DNA of 64,000 bases from Nymphaea colorata. Its lineage: Eukaryota > Streptophyta > Magnoliopsida > Nymphaeales > Nymphaeaceae. A program made the position numbers and the translations under genes. Of the stretch, positions 50,301 through 62,527 are shown piece after piece. Position 1 is the first letter of the stretch. Every line of letters starts with the position of its first letter. The stretch covers positions 27,622,808 through 27,686,807 of the forward strand of contig NC_045139.1 of NCBI RefSeq assembly GCF_008831285.2, written 5' to 3'. The notes under the pieces are model-generated. The model made no database searches. It was not told the origin of the DNA and saw only the letters and a list, made by a program, of their open reading frames with translations.

Positions 50301-52875
50301 CTATATACACTCTCTTGTATGGTGACCTAGAACTTTTGTTTCAGATATTTTAGTTTAACGTTTGTTTATCCATATTGAGAGTTTTCTTGGTGGACAAGTT
50401 CGATGTACAAATAGAGCTGAAAATCGATGGTCGAAAAATTTTACCTGGACTTAAAACTCCACCTGTTTAGAATGAACTTTATTCCAGGTACTAAAGTTCC
50501 AAAACTTGTTAAAAAAAAGTCACGGTACATTCATTCTACATTTGTTTCTTGCATGAATTTTCCATAAAATTTGAATTAAAGTTCTACCTTTACAAAAAAA
50601 TATCATGCATTCAAAGGTGGCCCAATTAGTATTAGGAGGTCAAGGGTTGATCGTTAGTCGAAGAGCGTTCTTTAAGATCAGGGCATCCAACTATAGTTTA
50701 CTCTTCTAAAAAACAAATAAATGTACCTTGTCGCTTGCCCTCGACTCCAACCATTCAGCAAAGGTGAAGAGAAATACGATCATTCCTGCCTCTTGGTAAT
50801 CTCGCAGTGCAACGGCTCCACCAACTGCAGGTTGTTAACAGAAGGAAGGAAGAAAACTTAAGACAACAAGCAGCACGGATAGAGGCAGATAAATGAAAAT
50901 TCTTGAAATCTAGGCACTTTCTTTTTATTTTGCTAAAAAATGCTGCTCATTCTTTGGAATAAACTTACCTATATATATATATATATATGTATATATGATA
51001 CAAACTTCTGACCCCAATTGCCAGCGATGGGTTTAATCCTTCTCCTTTACATTTGCAGTTGAATGGCACGGGTTCAGGTCATAGACCCAAAGGAAACCGA
51101 ATCGGGTTTCGTAGTAGGGATGCCAACGGGAGAAGGTTTAGCTGATACACGCAGGGGCAGAGGAAGAAGAAGAGGTGAAATATTAGAGTTACCTGCAATT
51201 AGCAAGAGGATGTTGATGTCAAGCACGAGGCGACGGATTGCAGCATAGCTTCTCAAGATGACCGGTGGCAATCCCACTACCACTGCTGCTAGGGCAAGCC
51301 AAAGCAGGGGGCGGTAGAGGGTCTTGAAGAAGGAAGCGGTGAGGAGAAGGCCCGAGCCCACCGTGTACAGACTAGGCCAGTTTCTGGTTTTCGTCTTCCC
51401 CGACCTCCCGCCATAGCTTCGCACACTTGCATCAAGCCTCGCCTGGTTGAGGACCTTGACTGAGAGAAATTGAGAGAGATACGATTAAGTGATCACTAAT
51501 TAAACAGAGTACGTGTTATGAAAGTAGTCTTCAGAGTTCAGATTACTTGAAATTTTTAATTTTAAAGAACAGGCCGGGACGGTACTAGCGCGTGGTTACG
51601 AAACGAATTCATGGTTCAAACAGCCATTAAGCAGTTGTGAAGGAAACTATATATGCACATCATAATCTGTTAAAAAATAATAATTTGTCCTTGCAAGAGG
51701 TGACTAAGATAAGCATTATTATCCATAAATATTTAGTTGGTCTTGACTTTTATTTGTTATATAGTTGGAGGCCAAGTTAGGTTAAGACACGGTCTAATCA
51801 TATCATATGAAGAGATAAATCCTGAGTATTGCACTCTTAATCACTCCCCTCAGTCTATAGAAGGAGCTCAAATTATCAACCATCATCTTATACATGCTGA
51901 AGCAAGGTGTATGATCACTTGAAGATGGCGACCTGCGTCTTAGGGAAACGCTTTCAAGAGGATTGAGGAGCGAGTTTCCATGCACTTCGTATGTAACAAA
52001 CACGGTATATATATATATACATATATATAAATTGATTGGTGACTTAGCTTTTTAGAGTCACTGATCCATCTAATAATATCTTCTTATTTATCATGATTAA
52101 TGGTTAAGAACAAAATGAGAAAATTTTCATCATCTTCTATTTGTTGACCTATTTTTCTTGTAGTTTTGCTCTCAATCATTTATGTGCTTCGGATGAATGG
52201 TTTTAGTTAGATGGCAAAGTAATTCTGAATAGTCAGAGTCATCAATTCCTCATTATATATATATATATACATATTGCTGTTTGTGGATTAAAAACAATCT
52301 GCAATTTTTTTTCATTCACAAAATGTGAGAGAATGCCTCTATGTTTTGCCAAGAAAATAATAAGATGAAGATGAATTAAGACTAGTAGGAACATAAATGA
52401 ATCAATGTAGATCAAGATACGCATGAACTTTGACCGGCGCCAATTTGCAAAAACATCATTTGGATCAGACTCTTTTCTCTTTTCTCTGTGATCAGACTTT
52501 TCTTTTTTCTGTGTGAAAAGTTTTTGTAAATGGAAACAAGAGTTAAAACCTCTTGGAAACAAAGGTAAAACCGGTTGATTAATGTACTTCCTCGGTCCAA
52601 CCCATTTCATCCCGAACAAGAAAAGCTAAACTTTTGTGTTTGATCACCAGAAGGAGGGAGGGAGAAAGAGAGAGAGAGAGAGAGAGAGAGATACCAATCT
52701 GAGCTTGAGAAATCAGCAAGTTATTATGTACAACAATGACAGTCTTTGTTGGGACGTTAACTGAGACCTTCTGAACTCCTTCAAGAGGCTTCAAGATCCG
52801 GTGAATGAGTGGGGTTTCTGAAGGGCAGCATACTCCCAGCACTTCAAAATAGCTTTTCTGAATCTTCCCTTCCAT
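44366..52875 (-). CDS. HMA2/3/4-like: P1B-2 heavy-metal (Zn/Cd) transporting ATPase, HMA2/3/4 clade
   Basis: Membrane pump that uses ATP to export Zn2+ and Cd2+ (known family role: root-to-shoot loading or vacuolar sequestration). Nine exons: 52875-52695, 51459-51193, 50824-50727, 49445-49190, 48636-48499, 48353-48026, 46889-46684, 46193-45994 and 45640-44366. All junctions are GT-AG and phases close exactly to 982 residues plus stop, so the gene looks intact. N-terminal HMA domain (about 5-70) has GVCCPSE. Membrane helices at about 90-150 and 160-175; actuator TGES at 245-248; transport motif CPC at 349-351 in [13 protein letters not shown]; phosphorylated Asp393 in DKTGTLT; His433-Pro434; TGD at 545-547; GDGMND at 592-597; last helix pair with ADVGT at 679-683, the P1B-2 Asp. 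The tail (697-982) has about 38 His and 24 Cys and ends LSEIVIE, as in Arabidopsis HMA2/HMA4. I chose ATG 52,875 because GAGGAATGG is a strong context and fits homolog starts. Long antisense ORFs are shadows. Which of HMA2, 3 or 4 it matches best cannot be said without a tree. Confidence 0.97.
46272..46363. repeat. 46-bp perfect tandem duplication in HMA intron 7
   Basis: CACGCAGTTGGAGCTTGAAA through TTATGTAGT occurs twice in a row (46,272-46,317 and 46,318-46,363) with no difference. It is intronic and leaves both splice sites of intron 7 intact. Confidence 0.97.
47364..47694. mobile_element. MITE-like element in HMA intron 6 (family A, copy 1)
   Basis: The left end ATTGAATGGCAAGTCTCGC...TCATCTAATTA aligns with ATTGAATGGTAACTTTGG...TCATCTAATCA of the copy at 62,528. 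The right end reads GGCTGAGTGATTTTAAAAAA followed by ACTAAAGTT and then (TA)n, matching GGTTGAGTGATTCTGGATAA followed by CTAAAGTC there. It is about 100 bp longer than the other copies, with extra AT-rich interior. Confidence 0.6.
47706..47965. mobile_element. MITE-like element with GGGCCGGGCC end in HMA intron 6
   Basis: It lies between two (TA)n tracts. The left end reads GTGCCGGGATAGTGAGCCCAG; the right end, on the other strand, CGGGTTGGCCCGGCCCGATTG. The GGGCC-rich right end resembles the hAT element at 16,721. The interior is very AT-rich. The terminal inverted repeat is weak and no 8-bp target duplication was found. Confidence 0.4.
49905..50172. mobile_element. MITE-like element in HMA intron 3
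   Basis: The left part reads GTTTGATGGTTTGGAATTTTG and the right part, on the other strand, GTTTGGTATACCCGGAATCATG followed by GAATTTTAG. The interior is AATTCC/GAATT-rich non-coding sequence. This resembles common plant MITEs with GTTTGG ends. Target duplication was not resolved. Confidence 0.4.
52030..52252. mobile_element. MITE-like element in HMA intron 1 (family A, copy 2)
   Basis: About 223 bp. The left end ATTGATTGGTGACTTAGC...CACTGATCCATCTAAT and the right end, on the other strand, GGAATTGATGACTCTGACTA...CCATCTAAC, form imperfect terminal inverted repeats. Both ends abut (TA)n tracts. It aligns end to end with the copy at 62,528-62,753. Confidence 0.7.
52667..52691. repeat. (CT)n tract at the exon 1 5' splice site of HMA
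   Basis: On the minus strand the donor GTAT is followed directly by a pure CT run of about 24 bases, so the microsatellite begins three or four bases into intron 1. Confidence 0.95.
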
Positions 52876-53440
52876 TCCTCCCAAGCTGAAAAAAAAACAA
52901 AATAAATAAATTTATAATACAACAAGAAAAAACGAAACAAACCAAAACTGTGTGCCCCAGTCACAACTTTCGTGCACGGCTTTAACTATAAAAAAACGGA
53001 CATGACAATAAGGTGGGCCGTTTTTCAGGAAGCCTCTGCAAGGAAAAATGCAGCGAACAACAAGATGAGAATTTAAAGCTAACAAGAGAAAAGTTCCTTT
53101 CTTCGAAAAACAAAGAACTGAAAACGAAAGATGAAAAACCCATCTGAACATTGGAGGAACAAAGGAGAAAATCCTAAGCAGAAAAAACTCCCGCTCCTAT
53201 TGGTTTGGCGTGGAATGAATTTGACCATTTTTACATTCCTATAATTTCACTTTAACCTCATAATGAGAATAAAAAAAGGCAGTTCGAGTTTCGGCAGCGG
53301 ATTTCAACAACAGATATACCAACATAAATATATACTGTATACATAATGGAAATTACGTACCATCTCAAGGAGGAAACACATAAACAAGAATGCAATAGAA
53401 CTTAAGAAAGGGGAGGAAATTATAAAGTAAACAAGAGTAC

Positions 53441-53570
53441 CAATCACTGGGCTGGCAATTAGCTATCTTAAGCCCAGAGAGTCGCGAGGAGTCAAGCTCC
53501 CACAAGCAGCCGACCAAGAAAGGAAAATTAACAATAATAAACAAAAGAAGCACAGGCATTGGAAGATCTT
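53441..53570 (-). other. Probable 5' UTR exon of the HMA gene
   Basis: A donor (GATTG|GTACTC, exon end at 53,441) pairs with an acceptor just before exon 1: a long T run ending TTTCAG at 52,886-52,890, with the exon continuing from 52,885. This gives a 5' UTR intron of 555 bases. The exon's 5' limit is a guess from the TATA-like box at 53,596-53,603. It carries an ATG at 53,559 in weak context that is in frame with the HMA start once spliced (see findings). Confidence 0.45.
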
Positions 53571-53595
53571 TGAAAGAAAAGCAGCAAGAAACCCA

Positions 53596-53603
53596 TATTT
53601 AAA
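53596..53603 (-). promoter_or_regulatory. TATA-like box for the HMA gene
   Basis: TTTAAATA on the minus strand, about 30 bases before the inferred transcript start. The position fits, but the motif is common in AT-rich DNA. Confidence 0.3.
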
Positions 53604-55970
53604 GGCCTGAAAGCTCTTCTGCTAAGAAAGAAAAAGAAAAAAAAAGGTACATTTTTTTGGCAGTGCTGGGAGAGTGCCTCTCCTTGGCTTAACATGATCA
53701 CCATATGTGCTCTCTGAAATAAAACTAATAAAAAAAAAAAAAAAAAAAAAACAGGAAAGAGCACTAACCACGAAAAAGGGGAGCAGTTGAAACGCTAGAA
53801 AGGAACTCTCCTCTTTTTTGTCAGTGGCGTCCCACTGCAACAATGGCGTGAAAAGAAAAGAAGGAAGCCCGGTAACATAAGCATATTCTCCAATGGCTAT
53901 AGGACAGTGGGTGACGATAAAACAGTGACTTGAAACTGAAGGAATAAAGAAGTGCATGGAGAGGAAGGAAGGCCCAAGGAAGGGGAGGGGCCTGCTTCTT
54001 TTTGGTGAATCACAAGACTGATGAAGCCTTACCAATTACCTTGGCCATAGATTGAGACCAGTGTGCATGCACTTAACTTATTAGTCTTTCGTCCCTACTA
54101 ATATGTGATGTAAGCTTCAACCATCTGTCAGGATTGTCACATATATTAGCTAAGCCAACTACCGCTCATGATGAGTTCGTAGGCTGCTTTATAGAGTTTG
54201 AAGTCGAAGGAGGTAATGATCAGTTAGAAAGCCAAAGGGGTCGCTCAGCTTATATATCAAAAAGAGATGGTAATTTTAAATTGAAGATCAGTTTTTTTGA
54301 AACGAATGACAGGTTTGCACAAGGATCCAGTAAGTCAACAAGGTTGGTCGGAAACGGAATCATTTTTGCATGAAAATATTTCTAAAAAATAAAGAGGGAA
54401 AAGAAAGAAGAAGCAAATGGCAAAGAGATATCTGAAAACGGAGATGACACCCCTGAATTATGTGCAGCGCGTTGTCGGTGTTGCCTGCAAAAAAGCGGCA
54501 GAGAAAAAACAAAATAAAAACTAAACCAAAATTAATCGATGAACTGAGATTCATGAAATGCTAGTCGGTGGTGGAGTTGATGAAAGCCTCGATCGCTTTA
54601 AAAGCGACCTAACTGCGATCATGAATGGTTAAATTGAAGACAAGATAGCATTGGCGGGCCCACAGATTCCTTCAGGAGTGAAAGTTGCTTGTAACGGTTC
54701 GATGAGCAAGGGCGACACGTTTGCTGTTTGTAACCCACATGTGCCCTTACGACTTCATTCAAATAACCGGATTGCCCCACTGAACATCACGATCCTGTCA
54801 CCCTCAGCTGCAGATGGGATGCGAGGACTTTCATTGGACTCCTTTCTGCATTGGAAGTCCCAAATTCTCTCTTTTTTCATCTGGGCCCAACCAGATTTCG
54901 GGTCCACCGGGAATGAAAGTCTGTTCCTGGTTCACTACTATATGTAATGTAGTCGGCTAACAAGATTTGGTCACGTGTTCATTTTCCACATTTTCATTTT
55001 CCAAAATTTGTCTAATATAAAAAAAAAATTATTTTTTATATAATTTTTTCATCTGTAATTTCGTATTGTTATTTACTGATTCCCAACACAACAGATTCAG
55101 CCAACAATTCCGACGCCGCTGATTTCATCTCCTCAACGTTTAAGGCAAACGTTGATTATTGTTATGGTTCCCTCAAAGTGGGCACTTTGCTTCTGACGCT
55201 TGTTATTGGATTCCAAGGATCCAAGTAATTTATTGGCGCTCCACTGGTAACAATATTCTGGTTTCCAAGAACTGGTAAATAGTTTCTAACAATGCCAAAA
55301 AAAAGCGAGCACATAGAAAAGGGAGCCGAAACTCAGCTTTCACATTTCGGCATAACCATCAACATCGTTTATATCACCCGCTACGCATAGAGGTGTATAA
55401 AATACTCCTATTAAAATGAAAAAGAAAGGCTTCCATAAAATGAAAATTATGAAAATATTAACAGAGTAAAATATACATAGCTTTAAAAAAAAAAGAAAAA
55501 TTCTAAAATGCAACTGCCGCCTTCCTTCTCTTCACACATGCATATGCACAAAGTGTGGGACCAACTCAATGTCGTCGCCAAAATGCTCCTTGCAGGTATA
55601 TGGGGCTCTTATGCTGGCTGATATATTAATAAAAATAATTTATTTTCTAGTTTATTTTTTAGGGCGTATACGATCCGAAGCTGACCCAAGTTTCCATGAT
55701 CTGGAGACAGAAAGAGCAGATAACTCTCTTTTTCGGTTTGATTAGAAGCTTAACTGCAAGCGCGACGGCCGTGCCCACAACGTTGCTTCGAACTAAGAGA
55801 CAAAACCCTAATTCCAATAACTTCTCTCAAATAAGCATCCAATTTTTTTCAAATGAATCACTCTTTTTTTTTTTTTGCTTTTTCTCTGATTGGTCACGCC
55901 CGCCAATTGCGAGCGGCGGTTGTGTGGGAATATTATATATAAAATATTTCAACTTATATATATTATATAT
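53604..55970. other. Upstream region of HMA, no second gene recognised
   Basis: It contains a poly(A) run at about 53,730-53,751 and a poly(T) run at about 55,862-55,877. Plus-strand ORFs at 54,134-54,373 and 54,651-54,947 have no recognisable domain. Regulatory elements of the HMA gene would be expected in the first 1-2 kb, but I cannot assign any beyond the TATA-like box. Confidence 0.4.
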
Positions 55971-55976
55971 ATGTAT

Positions 55977-56150
55977 AGTGAGTGAATTACGATTTTGGGT
56001 GTCCCAAATCTCATGCTCATAGTTTGATTCACTCTAATAGATAGTTTAAAGAAAAATATATGAAATTAATATTAAATGATTATCAAACACTTTTTTCTCT
56101 TTGTTTTTCTCTAAGATGGGTGTTTGATAGACAACTAATGTCATCATTCA
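55977..56150. mobile_element. MITE-like element (family A, short copy 3)
   Basis: About 174 bp between (TA)n tracts. The left end AGTGAGTGAATTACGATTTT resembles, in the opposite direction, the right end read on the other strand as TTGAATGATGACATTAGTTG. The interior includes TTTTTCTCTTTGTTTTTCTC, which is also present, inverted, in the copy at 62,528. Confidence 0.55.
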
Positions 56151-56179
56151 ATATATATATATATATATATATACACGCT

Positions 56180-59100
56180 CTCAAAGCCGACGGGATCATG
56201 GGAGGACACTCACAATCAAACTTGAGACACGACCATGTGTTGTAGGTCTAACCAGCTACACAATAAAAGAGAGAGGAAAGAAAAAATAATAATACTAGTT
56301 ACTAAGTGCCTCATACTTAAAACTTTTGCCTCATGATAAGTTTTCTATTTTATCCTTTTTTTAATTTTTTTTCTTTTTTCTAAGAAGTAAGATGAACTTA
56401 ATACGAGTAAATTGAGGACTATTCAGTCCCTTCCCCCCCTATATATGCCACGGCTTTGCTACGTTGAAGCAATTCTTCTTAGTGGGGTCATCCTCAAGAC
56501 GGAGACTGGTTCCTTGTTTTCAAGATATGTTTGTTTGCACATATTGGTGTGTTTTCACTTGATAAAAACCTTCCATCCCAAAACCAAGTGAAGAAAATCA
56601 GATCTCTTTCATCCTCATTTTCTCCACCGGTTTCAAGGACAAGGTGCAACACTGAAACGGTCTTAGATCTTCTTGTGTGTGTTTGATGGATTTCTATATA
56701 TACAACGATAATAACATCCAAATAGAGATATTCAAGCAGTCAAATACACCCTTAAAGTGATGCATCCTGGTGAAATTCATCTAACTTTCATTGGTTAGGT
56801 CACTGAGATGAATTGTCTTGTCCCCTCAAATCGTTGTAAGATAAATTTGAAAATCGAAGAGACATGATTTGAAGGAGAAATTTTCACCATACTGCCCCAA
56901 CAGCAATAGAGCAGAACCAAATAGCTTGAACCATTAGCGTGACAGATCTAAAGACAGCCCAGCCCATACTTTACTTCATATAGGCACTTAAAAAGACTGC
57001 GAACTAAATAAAAAGTAAAGTAATAACAAAATATAGATATCACCTATATATAATTAAGACAACTCCCTATAAGGAGGCATTTCATGGAGACGAAATTTTC
57101 TCAAAGATAATAACCGGGTGAAACTTTGGTCTACTTTAAGCGAGGAGTGTTTTTTCTTTATTACAGCTAAAGTTGTTAGTAAGTTAGTAACCATGTTTTC
57201 TATGAGAGAAGCACAAATTATTTTCAAATTTTGATATGTTTAGAGCTAACTACATGCTTCCTGTTTGACAAATTACAAATAACCATCTGACTTTATAAAT
57301 AATCAAAATACACACTTAATGTGTAAAACAACTTACATATACTTAAAAAAGGAGATTTTTCTTTTAATATATTTCAAACAATTTACAAACCACTTCTTTA
57401 AGTCAATTTCTCGGCAAAATCGCATTTGAACTTTGTACTTTTCTTCTTTACGGCAACTCCAAGAAAAAACAAAGACCGACAAAAAATAGTAGTGTAGGCT
57501 GTAAAAAGCTCTGCTTTTAGAAGTATTTTACTTTTTAGTAGGAGAGGAGTGATCCTTAAATATTGTTGAGTGATTTTCATTTATTTGAAAATTATCTTAT
57601 GAACTTAAGCACTGTCGACAATTTTCCAAACGTGTGAGTGACTCTTTATAAATATATAGAACGTTGAATGGTTTGTTTGTAAATGTCTCCTTTTGTTAAT
57701 CTTTGCAAAGTTAAGTTCGCTCCCGCTCTGTGCAAAATATTGCCTGGAGTAAAAGTTCTTGCAGTCTGTCGGTTTCCATCTAAAGGTTGGTGGTGGGAGA
57801 AGAAGAGAAGAAAGCATGTGACTCCACATGCAAGAAGCCTGCAGCGGGGAACTGGCCCCTTCTCCTCTCCCTGTAAAGGTTGCTTTCACTTTTCTGCACC
57901 ACCTTTACTGCTTTCTCATCTCATGCACCACATTCTCTACAACCCGCGGATTGACCTAAATGATAGGAACAAAAAGACGGAAATGCCATTTAACTAGAAG
58001 AGAGATGATGAAGAAGCAACCCCGCCCTTGTAAAGACAAAATTGGAAAAAGTGAAATGAATTTTCTTGAAAAGACAAAAGTACCCACCAACAAAAGAAAA
58101 GGCCCACGAATTTCAGTGAATGTGCGTGTTCCTCCTAGCCTCACACTAAATTATCAAGCTCTCCTATAAATTAATACGGCAGGTGACCCCACCTTAACCT
58201 TTGCACCTTCACCATCACAGTATTTAGCGAATGTGAATGTTTCTGTCTTATATGCAACATAACACAGCCTTTTAGATGCACGAAAAGCAAGTTTGGAGAC
58301 GGTTGCTTCTCCCATTTGCATTTTCTTTACAGTTGATTATTATCTGTTCAATGCATCCATTCACTTTTGAACCACGCGAGCTCAATTTGTGAAACAATCA
58401 CTAAAGATTTCATGTGCACAATTTATTCTTTTACCAACCCTATTCCAACCTCAAGAGGAAAATATTTCACTACATTTTAGATTCCATTTATGTGCCAGCC
58501 TAAATCATAAATATACAATAACAAAAAATGAAAAATAAAAAAATGATATAAAATTAAAACATAAAACATTGGAATAATTAAATGTGAGCGGAAAATACTT
58601 ACAAATACGTACCAAACAGACGGACAGAAGATCAGATGGACGACGGAAACCACAAAGCTTAACACTTGGTTATGGGCTGCAGTAAAGCATCCCCTTCCCT
58701 TTCTGTCAAGCCAACCCGATCAGCTTTGATTCTCTTGGAAGGCTTGCAGGACAACATTATTGATTTTCCATGCATGTTCCTCTGCCACTAACTCCTAACT
58801 CCAACAACCAGGCACAGATCATTTCCATATATCTATCTTCCATCGAATAGGTTCGACAAGCCCCAAGATGCGTCACCAATCACGATATATAGATGATACA
58901 ACAACCTAACCATTTGAATTCTTCATCTCAACTGACTGTTACTCATAGCTTTCTTCCAAGTGTTCATATTTTATGCACAATTCTAACATCGGCCGGTCCG
59001 ATCGTCAATACAGGGCTGCGTTACTTGAATTCGTGAGAGAATCTCTCCATGGAGAGTGTGCGTGTTTTCATGCGTGTGCACATGCATGTGCCCATGTGTG

Positions 59101-61525
59101 TTTCAGTGCGCATTGTGAGTAAAAGAGAACTTTGGATACTCCTTCATGTTGGTATCAAGGCATCAATATGCCTCCATCTTGATACCGCACTCCACCCCAT
59201 ATTAGCACACTAACATAGCGCCTTAGAAGATCCAACTGGAATTTACCGGCCAACCAGGGCCACCATATCTGCTTCTTCAGGCAAGTAAAAAGATCATTCT
59301 GGCCAACCTTTTCTACATGATTTATTACACAATTCGGTACCACTTGTATGGGTTTCAAATCAGTCATTAACTTCTCTGCCAATATCTATGTGAATTTCAA
59401 AATATCTATTTGAGTTGGAACTTGATGTAGAAAAAGGGAAGAAAGATTCTAAAGACTCACTTTATATGTACAGGGAGAGAGAGAGGGAGAGAGAAGACCT
59501 TGCTCTAGGGAAGCTTCGCTGTTGATAAAATTGAGCAGGAGGACCCTTGAAGGAGATGCAGAGAGGAGCTCTCAACCGCCACTGCAGTCTTCCAAGAATG
59601 GTACATGAGATGATGGATGAAGGCCTCCCCAAGAAAGGCCTTTAAAGGGAAGGGGGACAGGTGCAACGGCAGAAACGTCCAAAAATGCCCGTCCACAGCA
59701 TGTTCGACCTTGGACCTCCGTCGCCCCGCATCAAACCAAGTACGGACAGTCCCTTTGTTCTCATCTCCACGCCCCCAAGCACCCACTTTGCTCTGCTGCC
59801 CGTGTAAGACCAGAAGCGCGCTTATATATTTATATTTCACTCTTAATCTTCATCATCACGGCGCTGTACTTGTATGACCGCTTTACCAAAGGCGATTACT
59901 CTATATACATATATAATTGTAAATAATAAACACTTAGATGTCACATGGATAAGGAACCATGTCAGTCATTGATCTTTTCCAGATTGGCGACTGAGAGAAA
60001 AATAATAAAAAAAAAAATATGGAGACGTTTCTGTCATCTAGTATTAGAGCTTACCTTTTTCTTCTTATTTTTCTTTTGATGGCATATAAAAAAGATCAAG
60101 AGTTAAGATCATTCATTGTCCATTTAACATCAAACCATCTAGCATGTACCAGTATATATATATATATATATATATTCAATTGCACAGTTGTAGTTGGATT
60201 GCCAAAGTTTATATTAAAATGGACTGGCCATAATTTGGCTTGGAGATTAAATTTTACAAGATCATCAAAGAATAGCAAAGATCAACAGCTTAGGTTGACC
60301 ATATCACCAAATTGATTAATTTTATGTACATCGTTTCACAAAAGTACCAAAAAGTGTAAACAATCAATTACTTAAATTGGTCATATCACAAATCCAGATG
60401 AAAATCTCATGGCACTTCATTATTGAGACTGCTTACACAATTTAGATCTATTTTCTTTCTTCATTTAATTAATTGCTCGGTGACATCTAATGAGAAGAAT
60501 AGGTCCGGTTGTTCCAGTTGTCTCCTTAATGAGCAATTGAAATTTCTCTCTTTATGCAAAGAAGAGAGAAAGAGCTAGCTAGGTTGTCTAATATGTGCTT
60601 AAAAGCCGGGTTGATCAACTCGACTAACGATCTATAAGGTGCTATGAGTAAAGCTGTTATTGAAAGCTAAATTATATTTGTAATACTTTTTGAAAACTAT
60701 TTAGTTTTGCACATGGGACCTTGTAAACTCGTACAAATCCACATTTTTTTTGCTTAGTACACATGATAAAAAATTTTAACATTGAGTTGATAAACATAAA
60801 AAATTTCACCCATTAGTCAAATAATTTGTTTGCACGCCAAGCTCGTTCAATAGATTGGGCCTGTGAAAGAAGTAAGCCGGGTCAACCTTGAGTCGCTTGG
60901 TTTGTATTATGATATGATTAGCATGACCACGCCAAGTTTCATTGAAAGTAAATTCGAGTCAAGGCCGAGTCGTTTAATTTATTACGAGCCACGCCAAATT
61001 AGGTTCAAATATTTGCTCATTCTCTTATCCTATATATTGATCCCTTGCATATGGCTGGGTGGCATCATCTAGATAAACTAATTTATTCGCTTATGGGATC
61101 AGTCGTGATCTGCGATTAATTCTGAAGCCCACTGAATCCTCCTTAGGCCATAGTCTCGGATCTCAGATCTGAGACAACCGCATATTTTCAAATCATCGAC
61201 ACCTACTCTACCACTGCTCTTAGTTACTTGTTTCTCTTTTGAGTTTAATATTTGTCAACAGAAATTTGTTTGAATAAAATAACAAAAAATCTTAAAAAAA
61301 GAAAAGAAAAGAAACAACTAGGTATGGATCGATTGGCTTACGAAGTCATGTTAAATTTCATTCCATTGTGAAAATAACAAAAACATGAAGTCGGGATGAC
61401 AAGGATTTGACTAGTCGGTCAATCAATTAAGAACTCAGGATTGATTAAAAAGGAAAACATAATATTATGATGTTCTAAGTAATTATTTGAAAAATTGATA
61501 TAAGTATTTCATGCATATCGTGTGC
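56180..61525. other. Intergenic, no gene recognised
   Basis: Short ORFs only, none with a recognisable domain. About 60,595-61,070 has recurring CCGGGTCAA, CGAGTCG and GCCAAG words typical of degenerate plant repeats. A (TA)n tract lies at about 60,154-60,174 and a (GA)n tract at about 59,473-59,492. Confidence 0.5.
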
Positions 61526-61529
61526 TTTT

Positions 61530-61545
61530 CACTACAAGAAAGGGA
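61530..61545 (+). mobile_element. Isolated CACTA-like terminus
   Basis: CACTACAAGAAAGGG is a typical plant CACTA transposon 5' end. The following 100 bases contain TTGTGATAAC and TTGTGGGTAATAA, possibly subterminal repeats. The other end is not in the window. Confidence 0.35.
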
Positions 61546-62476
61546 TTTGTGATAACTTATCCATGCTAGCCTATATATTTTAGCTTCCTTTTCCCAATTT
61601 TTCGTGTGATATTAATTTGTGGGTAATAATAAAACTATTACTATAAGAGTTTAGAGTGCAAGGATTGTAGTTAGACTAATTAAGCCTTCTTGTTTCTGTC
61701 GAATCTTTGTGCAAAGAAAGCTTGATCCATTTGGTCCTTCAAACAAATATTACTCCAACCAATCCATTCCAACTTGTTCTTTAATAAAAGATTTCGGTGG
61801 ACACCTCTCCACTTCTTCCTTTTTCTTTTCTTGTGCGATAACGACAGATCTTTGAAGAGAAGCGAACTCCGCAGCTTAGGCACGTAAGGTACGCAGGATG
61901 GTTACGGATTGTATTGCAATTGATTAGACGCCTCTCTTAATCATGTATTACTTGTTCTTTGATCAACTTCTCATGTTCTTTAATAAACCATGACACTCAT
62001 CCTTTCCCATTCAAAGGATTTATATCGAGATTATGCTTATTGGTATTTATTTATGAATTTCTTTGTCCCCGAGTGGATTGGAGAAGGTCGCTGACATTAA
62101 GTTGGTTGTTGCAAATTAAATGTAAGATTTCAGGAACTTTAATTATGAAGTTTGACGAACTACTTTTCTAGCTAACCCATCCTTTTAAACTTCATCTTTT
62201 CTTTACTAAGAAGCAAACTAGGGACCGGGCACTTGGTATTGGATAATAACTAAGACTTTACGGGCTTTTTCATATCTAAGGATTCGTTGACAGCATTCTC
62301 TTCAGGTGCAATTCCTGCCTCATCATCGCACTTCATGTAACAAATGGCTTAGTTGGATGTAAATGGTTCAGATTAGAGTTGGATTTAACTTTTACCAAAA
62401 TTGGCTTAATCAGCTTTTGTATGGATATCGGGTTGGACTTGGATTATATTTTTTAAAATTGAATTTACATCTGACT

Positions 62477-62514
62477 AATATATATATATATATATGTGGA
62501 GAGAGAGAGAGAGA
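62477..62514. repeat. (TA)n-(GA)n compound microsatellite
   Basis: TA units followed by GTG and GA units, directly left of a family A MITE-like copy. Confidence 0.9.
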
Positions 62515-62527
62515 CAAGGACAGAAAG

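Noticed and set aside
57613-57620. TGTCGACA, the core of the zinc-deficiency response element (RTGTCGACAY)
   Set aside because: The flanking bases are C and A, which break the R/Y positions, and it lies over 4 kb upstream of the HMA start. Likely chance.
59155-59382. Minus-strand 75-codon ORF with a Trp-rich IWWPWLAG stretch, considered as a transposon fragment
   Set aside because: I could not tie it to any family and its neighbours give no support.
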